A stretch of DNA of 64,000 bases, from assembly GCA_016860845.1 (NCBI GenBank), contig BOKF01000037.1:18895-82894 (forward strand), in the 5' to 3' direction. How positions within the stretch are numbered: position 1 is the first letter of the stretch; each line of letters begins with the position of its first letter. Positions 1-9,280 of this stretch are shown in pieces. The translations under genes were made by a program, and so were the position numbers. The DNA comes from Chloroflexota bacterium. GTDB taxonomy: Bacteria > Chloroflexota > Anaerolineae > 4572-78 > J111. Under the pieces are notes generated by a model. That model ran no database searches. It saw only the letters and a program-made list of their open reading frames with translations, and was not told the origin of the DNA.

Positions 1-1284
1 GTGGCGCTGCCGGGCGGTCAAGGCGAACTTCTCAAATTCTTCACCACCACGCGGCGCAAAATGGTCAAGATTCCGGAAATATCTCATAACATCACCAGTG
101 ATGGCATGGCTGTGGTAAGCGGGCCGTTAGGCTTCCGCCGTAGAAGCGATACCACCGGCATCTTCTGGGGAATTGGGTCATCGGGAGGTCATGACACCTA
201 TCCCATTTGGTGGGATGGATTTGGCAAAGACCTACAAAAACCGGCGGCTTATCACGGTTTATTCTTAGGGAAATCTGGCTACGGTAAAACCGTATCGATC
301 AATGCCTTGCTATACCGGGAGGCATTGAGAGGTACCCAAGTAGTCTTAATGGAACCTCAAGGGCACTCGCGCCGTCTGGCCGAATTGGTCGGGCGCGGCG
401 GCGCAACTTATAACCCTCTTTCCCTGCGAACGATGCAGCTCAATCCCCTCGATCCGATTTCGGACAATCTCAACGAGCAAAAAGCCTACGAGATCAGCCT
501 TTACCGCTTGATGCTCAAACAAGTAGATCCAGAACGGCGCTTGACCATGCAGGAAGCTGGTCTCCTGGATGCCTCCTTGGGAGCGGTTTATGACGGTCTC
601 ACCGATCCTCTACGCACCTCAGCAATTCATGTACCACGTTTAGAGCAATTGTGTCAGGAACTGCGTCGTCGCGGAGCCAAGCAACTGGCCATGGACCTGG
701 AACTGAACTATGTAGATGGCAGTATGGGTAGTGTCTACAACCAACCTACTAACCTGGATGTGGCTTTGGAAGCCGACGTGGTGACTTACGATTTCAAAGA
801 TATTCCCAACGAAAGCCGGGCACTTATCTATACGCTCGTGTTGGGTCGGGTTCAACGAATCGTTCGCTCCTTCGGCCGGGTAAGACGGCGGGTGGTGGCT
901 ATCGACGAGTTTGGCTGGATGGCTCAAGAACCGATGCTAGCCGAAACGGTAGCCATGTGGATTAAGACCTTCCGTACCTTTGGTTGTGGAATCTGGATGG
1001 CTGAACAAGACCTAATACGTTTGACTGGTGGTATCACCGGCGATTTATCCGGTCACTCGATTATCGGTAACAGTGTTTTCCAGTTGTTCTTCAACCACGA
1101 GCCTGCCGCAGCGGAAGTCGTAACCCAGACTTTTCCCAACGTCGCTCCTTATCGGGATATGCTTGAAACATTTCAACGGCCTCAAGATACCGGGGTGGCA
1201 GAGGCTATCCTCCGTCTTCCTGATGGCGCTTATCACACCTACATGTTGCTGTCAGACATAGAACGGTCTCTGGTCGGGAGCTAG
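1..1284 (+). CDS. VirB4/TraC-like type IV secretion ATPase, 5' end cut by the window
   Basis: 427 codons are open from base 1. A GTG stands at base 1, but VirB4 proteins are usually 600-900 residues, so the N-terminal part probably lies outside the window. The Walker A motif GKSGYGKT is at about residues 90-97 and Walker B, RRVVAIDEFGWM, at about 298-309. The stretch between them (MEPQGHSRRL, then NPLDP) is typical of VirB4/TraC conjugation ATPases, which energise pilus and channel assembly at the inner membrane. The stop lies 3 bases before the next start, so this gene leads an operon that continues with an acidic protein and two VirD4-like proteins. Family is firm; the exact subfamily is not. 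Confidence 0.85.
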   Translation: MALPGGQGELLKFFTTTRRKMVKIPEISHNITSDGMAVVSGPLGFRRRSDTTGIFWGIGSSGGHDTYPIWWDGFGKDLQKPAAYHGLFLGKSGYGKTVSINALLYREALRGTQVVLMEPQGHSRRLAELVGRGGATYNPLSLRTMQLNPLDPISDNLNEQKAYEISLYRLMLKQVDPERRLTMQEAGLLDASLGAVYDGLTDPLRTSAIHVPRLEQLCQELRRRGAKQLAMDLELNYVDGSMGSVYNQPTNLDVALEADVVTYDFKDIPNESRALIYTLVLGRVQRIVRSFGRVRRRVVAIDEFGWMAQEPMLAETVAMWIKTFRTFGCGIWMAEQDLIRLTGGITGDLSGHSIIGNSVFQLFFNHEPAAAEVVTQTFPNVAPYRDMLETFQRPQDTGVAEAILRLPDGAYHTYMLLSDIERSLVGS

Positions 1285-1287
1285 GGC

Positions 1288-2592
1288 ATGAGTAAATTGC
1301 TGAGTTTCTTTAGTCGTGGAAACAGCGGTAGCAATACCGACGCTATTCGTCAATCGACGACCATGACGATGGCTTATTTACTCCAACAAAACCGGAAGTT
1401 TGAGCTTTTTATGCGCCAGAAGGTGGATGAGTTAGAGAATCGAGTCGCCTTACAGCAGCAAAGCCAGGCTGATTTGGAGTTGGACGAAGGCGACTACGAG
1501 AACGACGTCGAAACAACGGATGAGATGATTGAAACTGACGCGAGAGATACGGAGATACGTCCTCATGGGCTTCCCCCTCTTCCTTTTGACAGTGATGATC
1601 TGCTAACGTCTGAATCAGTAGTCGATCCTGTCATAACTGCCGGGGCGAAACCAGTGGATGAGTCTCTGATTGTACCCAACTTGGCTTTTCCCTCCTCAAA
1701 CCCCTACTCGCTTGAATTACCCTCTCCAGACCAACTGGCTGCGGGTAACTGGAGTACTACAACTAGTATTTGGGATGAGGAGGAAGTCAACTGGGAAACA
1801 ATGTTATTAGGAGGAGCCAGTGAGGAGCCTTCGCCATCCCCTTCGACAACACGGCCGAGAGGGTTGGTCGACGACCTGGATGAAGACGAATTAGATGGAG
1901 AAAGAGCTACCTCGACTAATCTTCAAGGCATTGAAGCAAATATCTACCCAGAAGTTGAAATTTTGGAGATCAAAGGGGAGATTGATCAAGACCCCCTGGC
2001 GATTCTCTTACCCCAGGCTGACCCGGGAACTGAATTAGCTGCCCACATAACTGGACAAATTCTCCAAGAAATGACTGGCCTTGACGGCAATTGGGTCGAG
2101 AATAAAAAGCTTGAAAATATCTCAGAGCAAGGAAAAGGCGACGCCGAGGAAGACTGGCGGCCCGAAGCCGAAACCACAGCTAAAGCCTCTGAGCCATCTT
2201 TGATTGCTGAAGACGAGCCTGAGGAAGATGATCAGGTTGAAAGCAGGGTCACAGATGAAGCATTTGAATGGGAAGCACAAGCAGTCACCGAAGACGAACC
2301 TGAGGAAAATGACCGGGTTGAAGACACAGTTACAGATAAATCTTTTGACGGGGAAACACAGACAATCACCGAAGACAAAGCCGACAGTAGCGAAAAGGGT
2401 AGGAGGGAGTCCACTGCTGTCTCTACGATAAGCGACCAAAATCTCGCAGGGGAGCAAGGGCGCCAAGTCAAGAATGCACAGGATGGAGTACCGCGCCAAT
2501 TGATCTTGGGAACCCGAAAGGCCGAGGTAGAGGAAGAGGAAGTTGAAGACGTGGACTCGCTGTTGCCGGCTTGGTTGAAAGCTCAGGTTTAG
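1288..2592 (+). CDS. Acidic low-complexity protein of the transfer operon
   Basis: 434 residues, not recognised as a known family. Residues 1-70 are basic to neutral (MSKLLSFFSRG, then a helical stretch with FELFMRQKVDELENRV that could be a short coiled coil). The remainder is very rich in Glu and Asp and probably disordered. Near residues 305-375 a segment of about 30 residues recurs two to three times (TEDEPEE...VTD...), as a direct repeat. The C-terminus is ordered and hydrophobic (DSLLPAWLKAQV), possibly a docking peptide. It lies 3 bases after the VirB4-like ATPase and 9 bases before the next gene, so co-expression and a linker role between the ATPase and membrane components is a reasonable inference, no more. 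Confidence 0.75.
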   Translation: MSKLLSFFSRGNSGSNTDAIRQSTTMTMAYLLQQNRKFELFMRQKVDELENRVALQQQSQADLELDEGDYENDVETTDEMIETDARDTEIRPHGLPPLPFDSDDLLTSESVVDPVITAGAKPVDESLIVPNLAFPSSNPYSLELPSPDQLAAGNWSTTTSIWDEEEVNWETMLLGGASEEPSPSPSTTRPRGLVDDLDEDELDGERATSTNLQGIEANIYPEVEILEIKGEIDQDPLAILLPQADPGTELAAHITGQILQEMTGLDGNWVENKKLENISEQGKGDAEEDWRPEAETTAKASEPSLIAEDEPEEDDQVESRVTDEAFEWEAQAVTEDEPEENDRVEDTVTDKSFDGETQTITEDKADSSEKGRRESTAVSTISDQNLAGEQGRQVKNAQDGVPRQLILGTRKAEVEEEEVEDVDSLLPAWLKAQV

Positions 2593-2601
2593 GAAACACC
2601 C

Positions 2602-4491
2602 ATGAGACGACGAACACAACGACGAATCATTCTTGCTTCTCAGTTACTCCTTGTAGGAGGGTTGGGCCTGGCAGCTTTATGGAATGTGGGTAGCCTGCTC
2701 TTTAATTTGCCTGAGCCAAGCTTATTCGTTGGTTTACTATTGCCTTTGCCGGGCATATTACTGTGGATTAGCGCGCTGGTCGCTCCTGCAGCCCTGGCCA
2801 AAGCAACGCCGGTCTGCGGTCAGACCTATCGGCTCGTCTATGATGCACCCCCTGGATGGACTGACCAAACCGTACGAATTGCTCTTCTAAATCTGGTCAA
2901 AACGGGGAGCAACTTGGAAATCATCTGGGCGAAAGACGGCGAAGGGATGGGCTGTTGGCTGGCTGTATCTGAAGATTACGAGCAAGTCTTACAGCGTCTC
3001 ATTGCCGACGTTTTTCCGGCCGGTTATATAGAAGCTGACCAGGCTCCCGACATGAGGGAAGGGGCAGCCATATTGCGCTGGAAAACCGCTGAAAAACCCA
3101 AGCCGTCAGATGTATGCAGCCGAGAAGGTATTGAAGGTGTTTTTTTCCGCTGGCGAGGGACCAGTACGGCAACCGTCGCCCTATGGGGCCCAAAAGCAAT
3201 GGAAGTGGCCCAAGAATTGGCCAAACGCGCCGATATACTACCCGGGTCTGGCAATACCTTACGCTATCCAAAATATAGCGGTGATAATCCCTGGCCAGGC
3301 ATCCCAACGTTTCCACCCTCACGAGCGAATTCGGGATTAGCGGCCGTGTCCAATCTGCAACGCTTGGCCCTGACCCTGCGTGTAAATGGCGCAGGCGGAC
3401 TTATTGTCGGTCGAGACGCGGAAAATCAGCGGGTTGGTTTTAATTTCCCCGATTTGAAGGGAATGCAGATGGTGCAGGTCCTCGGTCATGAAGCAGATAA
3501 GGTAGCGATCACCCTCGCCCATCAAGCAGTTAAGGCCGGTTTACCAGTTTTATTTCTTGACGGTCATGGAACAGCAACAACCATGCTAAGCCGACGACTG
3601 ATGCGAGAGGTCGCGGCCAATAAGGTTTTGTTGTGTGATGTCGAGCGGCCTGCGCAGAGCCGCTTTCGCTTAAATCCTTTGTGGTTACCCCCCCTAGATT
3701 TTTGGCCCCGCCTTTTTCCAGGAATCTGGCTAGATTGGCTGCGCGAGTTAGGGGTAACACCAGCCGGGTTGGGGCAAAAGGCTTACCGGCACACCCTCGT
3801 CTCTACAGTCGTGACTGCTTTGATAGCCGCCAGGCGTAATCTGAGTCTAGACCCTACCGGTCTGCGAGATGCGATGCAAACCCCCGACTTTTTAACCCTA
3901 CTTGATGACGATTTGTCGGGAATCGTAGGCGAGGAAATGTGGCAATGGTGGCTTACGGAGGGCCGCCAGACATCGAATTTTGATGTTCACCTGCGCTTGG
4001 GACATCTGCGCGACCGCTTGAGCGCCTTACTCGAAATTCCGGAATATCGAGTATTGTGGCAGGCTCCCTATCTTAATCCGCTAGCCGTCCTGAATGAGGG
4101 GGGCAGCCTGCTGTGGCGCTTGCCAGATCCCCGACGACGATTACAGCCCTACATTACCTCACAACTTCTGGCCATTACGACCCTTTTAAGCGTCTGGCCA
4201 GCTGAACAACCCATCATTGTCTTTTTACATGAATTAAATGCCGGTAGCTGGATTAAACGATTCCGACAACTGCCAATGGCACGGTTGGTGTTGGCCTCGG
4301 AGCAAATGCTCTACCCGCCAATGGTGACTAAACAAGCGACCTTATTGTTATCTCGACTGGATAAAAAGGATGCGGAAACGATGAGTGAAGGATTGCCGGG
4401 TGTTCGTACTGCCGATTTACGTCGCCTCCCGCCTCGGCGGCTGCTATTTCAGCGTGGTGAGGTGATGGGTACGCTAGATTTATCAGAATAA
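2602..4491 (+). CDS. Membrane VirD4/TraG-like protein lacking a Walker A motif
   Basis: 629 residues. Two membrane segments lie at about 8-28 and 38-62, followed by a large cytosolic part. From about residue 270 the order of blocks follows coupling proteins: a strand ending in VLGHEADKVA where the P-loop should be, then a second strand PVLFLDGHGTAT, the segment FRLNPLWLPP, and a late strand PIIVFLHELNAG where Walker B should be. The equivalent region of the coupling ATPase at 6357 reads HVIGPTGVGKST. Neither GxxxxGK[ST] nor a D-E pair is visible here, so the protein is probably not an active ATPase and may be a structural partner of the coupling protein. Start ATG has AGGAAA upstream. Family placement is inference from block order. 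Confidence 0.7.
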   Translation: MRRRTQRRIILASQLLLVGGLGLAALWNVGSLLFNLPEPSLFVGLLLPLPGILLWISALVAPAALAKATPVCGQTYRLVYDAPPGWTDQTVRIALLNLVKTGSNLEIIWAKDGEGMGCWLAVSEDYEQVLQRLIADVFPAGYIEADQAPDMREGAAILRWKTAEKPKPSDVCSREGIEGVFFRWRGTSTATVALWGPKAMEVAQELAKRADILPGSGNTLRYPKYSGDNPWPGIPTFPPSRANSGLAAVSNLQRLALTLRVNGAGGLIVGRDAENQRVGFNFPDLKGMQMVQVLGHEADKVAITLAHQAVKAGLPVLFLDGHGTATTMLSRRLMREVAANKVLLCDVERPAQSRFRLNPLWLPPLDFWPRLFPGIWLDWLRELGVTPAGLGQKAYRHTLVSTVVTALIAARRNLSLDPTGLRDAMQTPDFLTLLDDDLSGIVGEEMWQWWLTEGRQTSNFDVHLRLGHLRDRLSALLEIPEYRVLWQAPYLNPLAVLNEGGSLLWRLPDPRRRLQPYITSQLLAITTLLSVWPAEQPIIVFLHELNAGSWIKRFRQLPMARLVLASEQMLYPPMVTKQATLLLSRLDKKDAETMSEGLPGVRTADLRRLPPRRLLFQRGEVMGTLDLSE

Positions 4492-4504
4492 AGGAAATCA
4501 ACTC

Positions 4505-4681
4505 GTGGTGAACCAATTAAAACTTGAATGGGGAAATAAAGGCGAGAGGATAAAACTCACCCTGGTTATCGCCTGGTTGGGGTTTGTCGTAACCAGTTGC
4601 CTGACCCTTGTGCTAACCAGCCCTTTTTTGGTGTCTTATTTATTCAACCTGTATTTGGGACATCATTTGATACTCCATTAG
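4505..4681 (+). CDS. Small membrane protein
   Basis: 58 residues from GTG (a second GTG follows at 4508), with AAGGAAA about 8 bases upstream and 13 bases after the preceding stop. A charged N-terminus (about 18 residues) precedes a long hydrophobic stretch, about residues 18-52 (TLVIAWLGFVVTS...), enough for one or two membrane passes. Position between two membrane components of the transfer operon suggests a small T4SS-associated membrane subunit. No family recognised. Confidence 0.55.
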   Translation: MVNQLKLEWGNKGERIKLTLVIAWLGFVVTSCLTLVLTSPFLVSYLFNLYLGHHLILH

Positions 4682-4719
4682 AAAGCTAATCGTAGCCCAG
4701 TCGCAGTTACTGTCCAAAA

Positions 4720-4806
4720 ATGAGTTGTGACAATAACGCGCCGATCAAAACTTATCAACGGAAAGAGAATATATGCGTGGACATACTCATGCCCTCGTTG
4801 GGGTAA
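4720..4806 (+). CDS. Possible tiny ORF starting with the MSC tag
   Basis: ATG AGT TGT GAC AAT AAC GCG gives MSCDNNA, the same first seven residues as the tag carried by 17 larger proteins in the window (compare MSCENNANKV at 36695). The frame then leaves the tag pattern and stops after 28 codons, overlapping the start of the next gene. No good Shine-Dalgarno sequence precedes it. It may be the stump of a decayed tagged gene, a tiny peptide, or chance. Confidence 0.25.
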   Translation: MSCDNNAPIKTYQRKENICVDILMPSLG

Positions 4807-5351
4807 CCACTGTCGTCGCCATAAATATAGCGACCCCTTTTATTCAACCTCACGTCATCGAAGGCATTCCCAGCGGACTGGTTCTGTGTTTTAGTGCAGC
4901 GATCCTGGGAGCCCTAGCGCCTGACATCGACGCCGAGGACTCAACCATTGAAAACAGCTTGGGTACTGCCGGGTCTGTCGCCTCGGTTGGGTTGCGCCTC
5001 TTTGGCGTACAGCACCGTGGCCTGACTCACTATGGAATCGTAGCCGTGTTGGTGACTGTTGTGGCCTGGCTTTTTGCCGCAAAGATTGGGTATGGAGATG
5101 TCGGTCTGGCTTTCGGGTTGGGTTACCTGAGCCACGTGATCATTGCCGACGCCATGACCAAACATGGCGTACCTCTCCTATGGCCGCTGCCGGGTCAGTT
5201 TCATTTATTACCCGGACCATTTCGGATTAAGACTGGCAGCTTGGTCGAGACCTTGATTTTTATCGGTGTTACCGTGCTGTTGGTGAATTTACTGCCTGTA
5301 GCGGTCCCTGCTGAATGGCTAAGACTGTTACCGCGAGGGCTAAGATTCTAA
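4773..5351 (+). CDS. YdjM/DUF457-type membrane-bound putative metal-dependent hydrolase
   Basis: 192 residues. Family motifs are in order: H4 and H6 in the first residues (MRGHTHALVG), APDIDAEDS at about 48-56, HRGLTH at about 80-85, GYLSHVIIADAMTKHG at about 117-132 and LLWPLPG at 134-140. Several hydrophobic segments place it in the membrane. YdjM in E. coli is a LexA-regulated membrane protein; the biochemical activity of the family is not settled. GGAAAGAG lies 6 bases before the ATG. It sits between transfer genes, so a role in envelope remodelling during transfer is possible but unproven. Confidence 0.8.
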   Translation: MRGHTHALVGVTTVVAINIATPFIQPHVIEGIPSGLVLCFSAAILGALAPDIDAEDSTIENSLGTAGSVASVGLRLFGVQHRGLTHYGIVAVLVTVVAWLFAAKIGYGDVGLAFGLGYLSHVIIADAMTKHGVPLLWPLPGQFHLLPGPFRIKTGSLVETLIFIGVTVLLVNLLPVAVPAEWLRLLPRGLRF

Positions 5352-5403
5352 AGTTTCTTACCAAACTATCTAACACACCTTCTTTTTCGAAAGGATTAAT
5401 CTC

Positions 5404-6336
5404 ATGCCAGAACACATCACCCTCGATATTACCGAAATCAAAAAACGCCCGGAATTTAGAACACGCAAACTGGATCCCAATACAGTAGAACGATATCGTA
5501 AAACGCTGGATGAATTACCCAGCATCGAGGTCTGGTTAGATCCCGAGACGGGAGAAACCTACCTCGTTGATGGTGAGCACCGGCTCGAAGCGCATATAAC
5601 AGAAAAATATACAGATATCAACGTTATTTATCTTGAAGGAACTTACGAGGACATGTACGTCCGGGCCCGATCCAGAAACATGCTGCATGGATTGGCCTAC
5701 GATAAAAAGCAATGGCAGCAAGTGATTGAGGATATCGTCAAAGTCCGTTATCACCGCACCAACACCTGGATTGCTCAGGAGGCCGGTTGTAGTCAGCCTA
5801 CTGTGAGCCGAGTACGAGCCAAATTAGAGGAGGCTGGCGCGATTCCCCGGTTGGAAGTCCTAGAGGCCGAGAACGGCCAGCAGGTTCACCGGCATCCTAA
5901 AACCGAAGCACTGGATGAACCGGTTGAGGAAGAGGAATCGACTGAGATAGAAACTGCGGCGGAACAGAAGCCTGGCAGTGAATCCGAGATAACCCTGGGA
6001 GAAGAAGAGGAGGAAGAGACCGGGCAGGCTGGCCAGGGAATGGGGGCCAACGGCACAGCACCAAAGACCAATGGGACTCGTCTAGAGGACGATGAACTTC
6101 CTGCAGATCGAGGACCTCGAGAGGCCACCAAGATTATTTTGAGACTGGCTCAATTAGGTGAATCCCTGGCAAGTGAGGCCGGGATGTGGGTAGATGGAGA
6201 GTTGCAACCTATCCCCGTAACGTTGATTATTTCCTCCAATCTGCCGCCGAAAGGCTTAAGCGAAGCAGCGCCTGGCTACGAAAACTGCCTGATCATCGGT
6301 CAGGCCCTCGCCGAAAAGTTACGACTGTTAATCTAA
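5404..6336 (+). CDS. ParB-like nuclease-fold / DNA-binding protein
   Basis: 310 residues. The N-terminal 90 residues fit the ParB/Srx fold: LDITEIKKRPEFRTRKLD, then YLVDGEHRLEA at about 57-67, where ParB proteins carry their nucleotide-binding GxHR-like motif. A helix-turn-helix follows at about 115-145 (NTWIAQEAGCSQPTVSRVRAKL). Residues 160-235 are an acidic, Glu-rich linker, and a small folded C-terminal domain ends the protein. Shorter in its core than chromosomal ParB, and no ParA partner is visible in the window. It may act in element segregation or as a regulator of the transfer operon. AAAGGA lies upstream of the ATG. Confidence 0.75.
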   Translation: MPEHITLDITEIKKRPEFRTRKLDPNTVERYRKTLDELPSIEVWLDPETGETYLVDGEHRLEAHITEKYTDINVIYLEGTYEDMYVRARSRNMLHGLAYDKKQWQQVIEDIVKVRYHRTNTWIAQEAGCSQPTVSRVRAKLEEAGAIPRLEVLEAENGQQVHRHPKTEALDEPVEEEESTEIETAAEQKPGSESEITLGEEEEEETGQAGQGMGANGTAPKTNGTRLEDDELPADRGPREATKIILRLAQLGESLASEAGMWVDGELQPIPVTLIISSNLPPKGLSEAAPGYENCLIIGQALAEKLRLLI

Positions 6337-6356
6337 TCGTTTAAAGAGGACTTCCT

Positions 6357-9248
6357 ATGTTCTTCGCTCGCCTCCTTACTTCGACTTCCATTTCGTCCCG
6401 GCAGATCCTGTCAATTTTGATCGGCGTGATGATCCTGGCCGCCGGGTTAAGCTTTGCCAGTACTTATCTGCCCGAGAAACAAATAACGGCCCGAAAAGGC
6501 ATCCTGGCTATTATACCCCGTGATGCTCGCGAATGGTTTATTGAACATCGGCTTCAGGTTGGGGCTGGGGCGGTTGGCCTGAGTCTTTTTGCTGGCCTGG
6601 CCTGGCTAGGTACTGAAACCCTGGCCCGTACCTGGCAAAAACAGCGTAACCAGGAACTGGCAGCCAATGCAGTCTTATTACGCTTGGCCCCACGGGTGGA
6701 TGAGAAAAACAAGTGGAATGTGGCTGTCGACCTGTGGGCGGCGATCCATTCCACCCTGGTTCGCTCTTCCTGGCAGACATGGATGGGTGGCGGCATGCAC
6801 ATGAGCCTAGAAATGGTGCAGCAGGCCGGCGAACGGATCACTTTTTGCTTGTGGGCCCCGCGCCCGGTTGCGGAAACGCTCATTCGCCAACTTCGGGCTG
6901 TTTATTCCGGGTTGGAAATAGAAACTATCATTAGGAGTAGCTCAGAGGGTGGTCCCACCGATGAGATTGATGATTATCTCGATCACGTCGGCGAAGGCGC
7001 TAACTGGCTGTGGGCTGACCTCGGAGTGAGTCGCGACCCTTGGCGGCCGCTGCGTACCGATTTTGTCAGCGATCCGCTGCCCTCCTTATTGTCGACACTG
7101 GAAGGTATTGCTCCTGGGAATTCATTAGCTGCCATCCATTTCATCATACGTCCGGCGGCGGATGGCTGGCAGTCGGGCGGGCAGGTTTTTGTTAGCAAGA
7201 TGCGCGGCGACAAGCTGGGCCAGGGACAGCAACGCCCCCGCCTCAGCGGACAAGACCGAGCCTTAATCAAACAGATCGAAGAGAAAGGGCGCACCCGTGG
7301 CTATGACTTGTGCTTGCGGGTATTCGTAGCTGGCCAGGGCGATGTGGGTGGCAATCTTGACCGCCTGATCCGGGTCTTTGACCAATTTGGCGATGATAAT
7401 AACCTGGCGGTGCGCCAGAATGGCGATCAGAAAGATCTTTACCGCCTCAGGGGGCGTTTCTTCCCGGCCGGGTGGGGCAAAAGCATCGTCAGCAATCTGG
7501 AGTTAGGCGCTTTAGCCCACTTGCCCAACCAGGATATAACCGGTATCGCCATCGCTCGCGCACGGGCTCGAGTCGAGAAACCCAGCCCGGTGTCGTTCAT
7601 AGCCCCCGGAGAGAAACGAGTCATTATTGGCCGCTTCGTCGATGTGCCTTCTTTTAGTGGTGAAATGTCAGGCGTCACCTATTCGCTGGAGTCGCTCCGG
7701 CGCATGCTCAAACTGTCTTCAGGGAATGGCAATGGAGCGACCTCGAACGATTTCGAGACGGAGCGTCCTGTTGGGATCAAACTGATGGACGCCCGCCGAC
7801 ATTTCCATGTCATCGGACCGACCGGGGTGGGCAAATCGACCATGCTCCTACGGATGATCTGGCAATACCTGGTCGATTTCCCCGATGCATCCGTATGGTT
7901 ACAGGAGCCTCATCAGGACTTAACCCACAAGGTTGTTAAACGAGTCCCGCTCTGGCGAGAGAAAGACATAATTTGGCTGGATGTGATGGATCCCTACCGG
8001 GTGTTGGGAATTAATCCTCTCCAAGCGCCGGAAAATGCAGATATCGGTACAGTCGTAGCCGATGTAATGGGCGTCATGCGTAAGGCGATGGGAGCTTCCT
8101 GGGACACGGCGGTTCAGATGCAAGAAATCCTGGAAAATGCCCTCCTGGCCGTACTCAAAGGTCAGGATCAGCCAACCATGGTTCACCTTTTTAAGATGTT
8201 AACCGATGTGGACTATCGGTTTGAACTGGTAAGCAAGCTTAATGACCCGATTTCTCGCCCTTACTGGGAAAGCCTGGAACAAAAGAAGGAAAAGGAACTC
8301 GATGGCATGTTTTCGGTGCCTCGTCGCCGTATCAACGCTTTTCTGCGGAACCCCATCGTGCGGCGCATTGTGGCCCAGCCATTGAGTACCGTTAACTTCC
8401 GCCAGGCTATCGATGGTGGGAAAGTGATTCTGGTGCAACTGGATGGGCGCATGGGCAGCTCTAACCGTACCTTTATCGGGGCTATGATGATGTACAAACT
8501 CTTCGGTACGATCATGAGCCGGATGGATATCGAGGAAAAAGACCGGCGCCAGGTAGCGATCTGTGTTGACGAGTTTCAGACCTTCGTGGGTCAAAGCGGC
8601 CAGGAATTCGCCGATATCCTGGAACAGGCCCGAAAGATGGGTGCTAGCTTGACACTGGCCCACCAGCACCTGGGGCAGTTAGCTGGCGGTGGGGGTGACC
8701 TGGTTAACTCGGTTGCTAACAATACCGGAACTAAGATCGTCTTCCGGGCTGAAGCCGCCGACGCGCCGCAATTCCTGAAGTGGTTACCAGAACTCAAGGC
8801 AGTAGAAGACTTAACCACCCTGGCCAATTTCCGCTGTTACGTCCGTCCTATGGTCAACGGTAGTCCTCAGCCGGTCTGTACCTTATACACCTACGCCGAT
8901 CCTCCCATTCCTGATCCCGAAGAAGAGTTACGGACAGAGCGACGAGGTGAACCAGATCCGTTGCCGTCCCATCCGGGTGAGGCGGCGCTCAAAATATTGA
9001 AGCAGATTCAGGCTATGCCATCGGATGAACAACGTAAAGAGTATTTGCGCCGGTTGCCACCGGATGCCTGGCCCATCTATCTGGCGGCGCGGCGCTACGA
9101 TGATGCCATTCGCCGTAATGAACTGATTGAGCACCCAGAAAAAGTTCCTAACAAACTAGAACGGGTTCGGGAGTTAGTCCGTTTAGGATACGGCACGCCT
9201 CATTATGAAACCGAAGCTCTAGTGGACAACATCCTAGGCACCAGTTAA
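6357..9248 (+). CDS. TraD/VirD4-like conjugative coupling ATPase
   Basis: 963 residues. Two hydrophobic segments near the N-terminus (about 20-42 and 60-85) anchor it in the membrane; a large domain precedes the motor. Walker A GPTGVGKST is at 487-495 (HFHVIGPTGVGKST) and Walker B ICVDEFQTF at about 733-741, followed by the sensor segment LTLAHQHLGQL at about 762-772. This is the layout of type IV secretion coupling proteins that select DNA and protein substrates and feed them to the channel. Its substrates here could include the MSC-tagged proteins, although nothing in the sequence proves it. It starts 20 bases after the ParB-like gene and is followed 32 bases later by a replication-relaxation protein. 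Confidence 0.88.
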   Translation: MFFARLLTSTSISSRQILSILIGVMILAAGLSFASTYLPEKQITARKGILAIIPRDAREWFIEHRLQVGAGAVGLSLFAGLAWLGTETLARTWQKQRNQELAANAVLLRLAPRVDEKNKWNVAVDLWAAIHSTLVRSSWQTWMGGGMHMSLEMVQQAGERITFCLWAPRPVAETLIRQLRAVYSGLEIETIIRSSSEGGPTDEIDDYLDHVGEGANWLWADLGVSRDPWRPLRTDFVSDPLPSLLSTLEGIAPGNSLAAIHFIIRPAADGWQSGGQVFVSKMRGDKLGQGQQRPRLSGQDRALIKQIEEKGRTRGYDLCLRVFVAGQGDVGGNLDRLIRVFDQFGDDNNLAVRQNGDQKDLYRLRGRFFPAGWGKSIVSNLELGALAHLPNQDITGIAIARARARVEKPSPVSFIAPGEKRVIIGRFVDVPSFSGEMSGVTYSLESLRRMLKLSSGNGNGATSNDFETERPVGIKLMDARRHFHVIGPTGVGKSTMLLRMIWQYLVDFPDASVWLQEPHQDLTHKVVKRVPLWREKDIIWLDVMDPYRVLGINPLQAPENADIGTVVADVMGVMRKAMGASWDTAVQMQEILENALLAVLKGQDQPTMVHLFKMLTDVDYRFELVSKLNDPISRPYWESLEQKKEKELDGMFSVPRRRINAFLRNPIVRRIVAQPLSTVNFRQAIDGGKVILVQLDGRMGSSNRTFIGAMMMYKLFGTIMSRMDIEEKDRRQVAICVDEFQTFVGQSGQEFADILEQARKMGASLTLAHQHLGQLAGGGGDLVNSVANNTGTKIVFRAEAADAPQFLKWLPELKAVEDLTTLANFRCYVRPMVNGSPQPVCTLYTYADPPIPDPEEELRTERRGEPDPLPSHPGEAALKILKQIQAMPSDEQRKEYLRRLPPDAWPIYLAARRYDDAIRRNELIEHPEKVPNKLERVRELVRLGYGTPHYETEALVDNILGTS

Positions 9249-9280
9249 CAATTTTCAACCTTGAAAGGAGTATCAAATCA

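Noticed and set aside
2122..2619. 165-codon minus-strand ORF opposite the acidic protein
   Set aside because: Antisense of Glu/Asp codons, giving Phe/Leu/Ser-rich nonsense.
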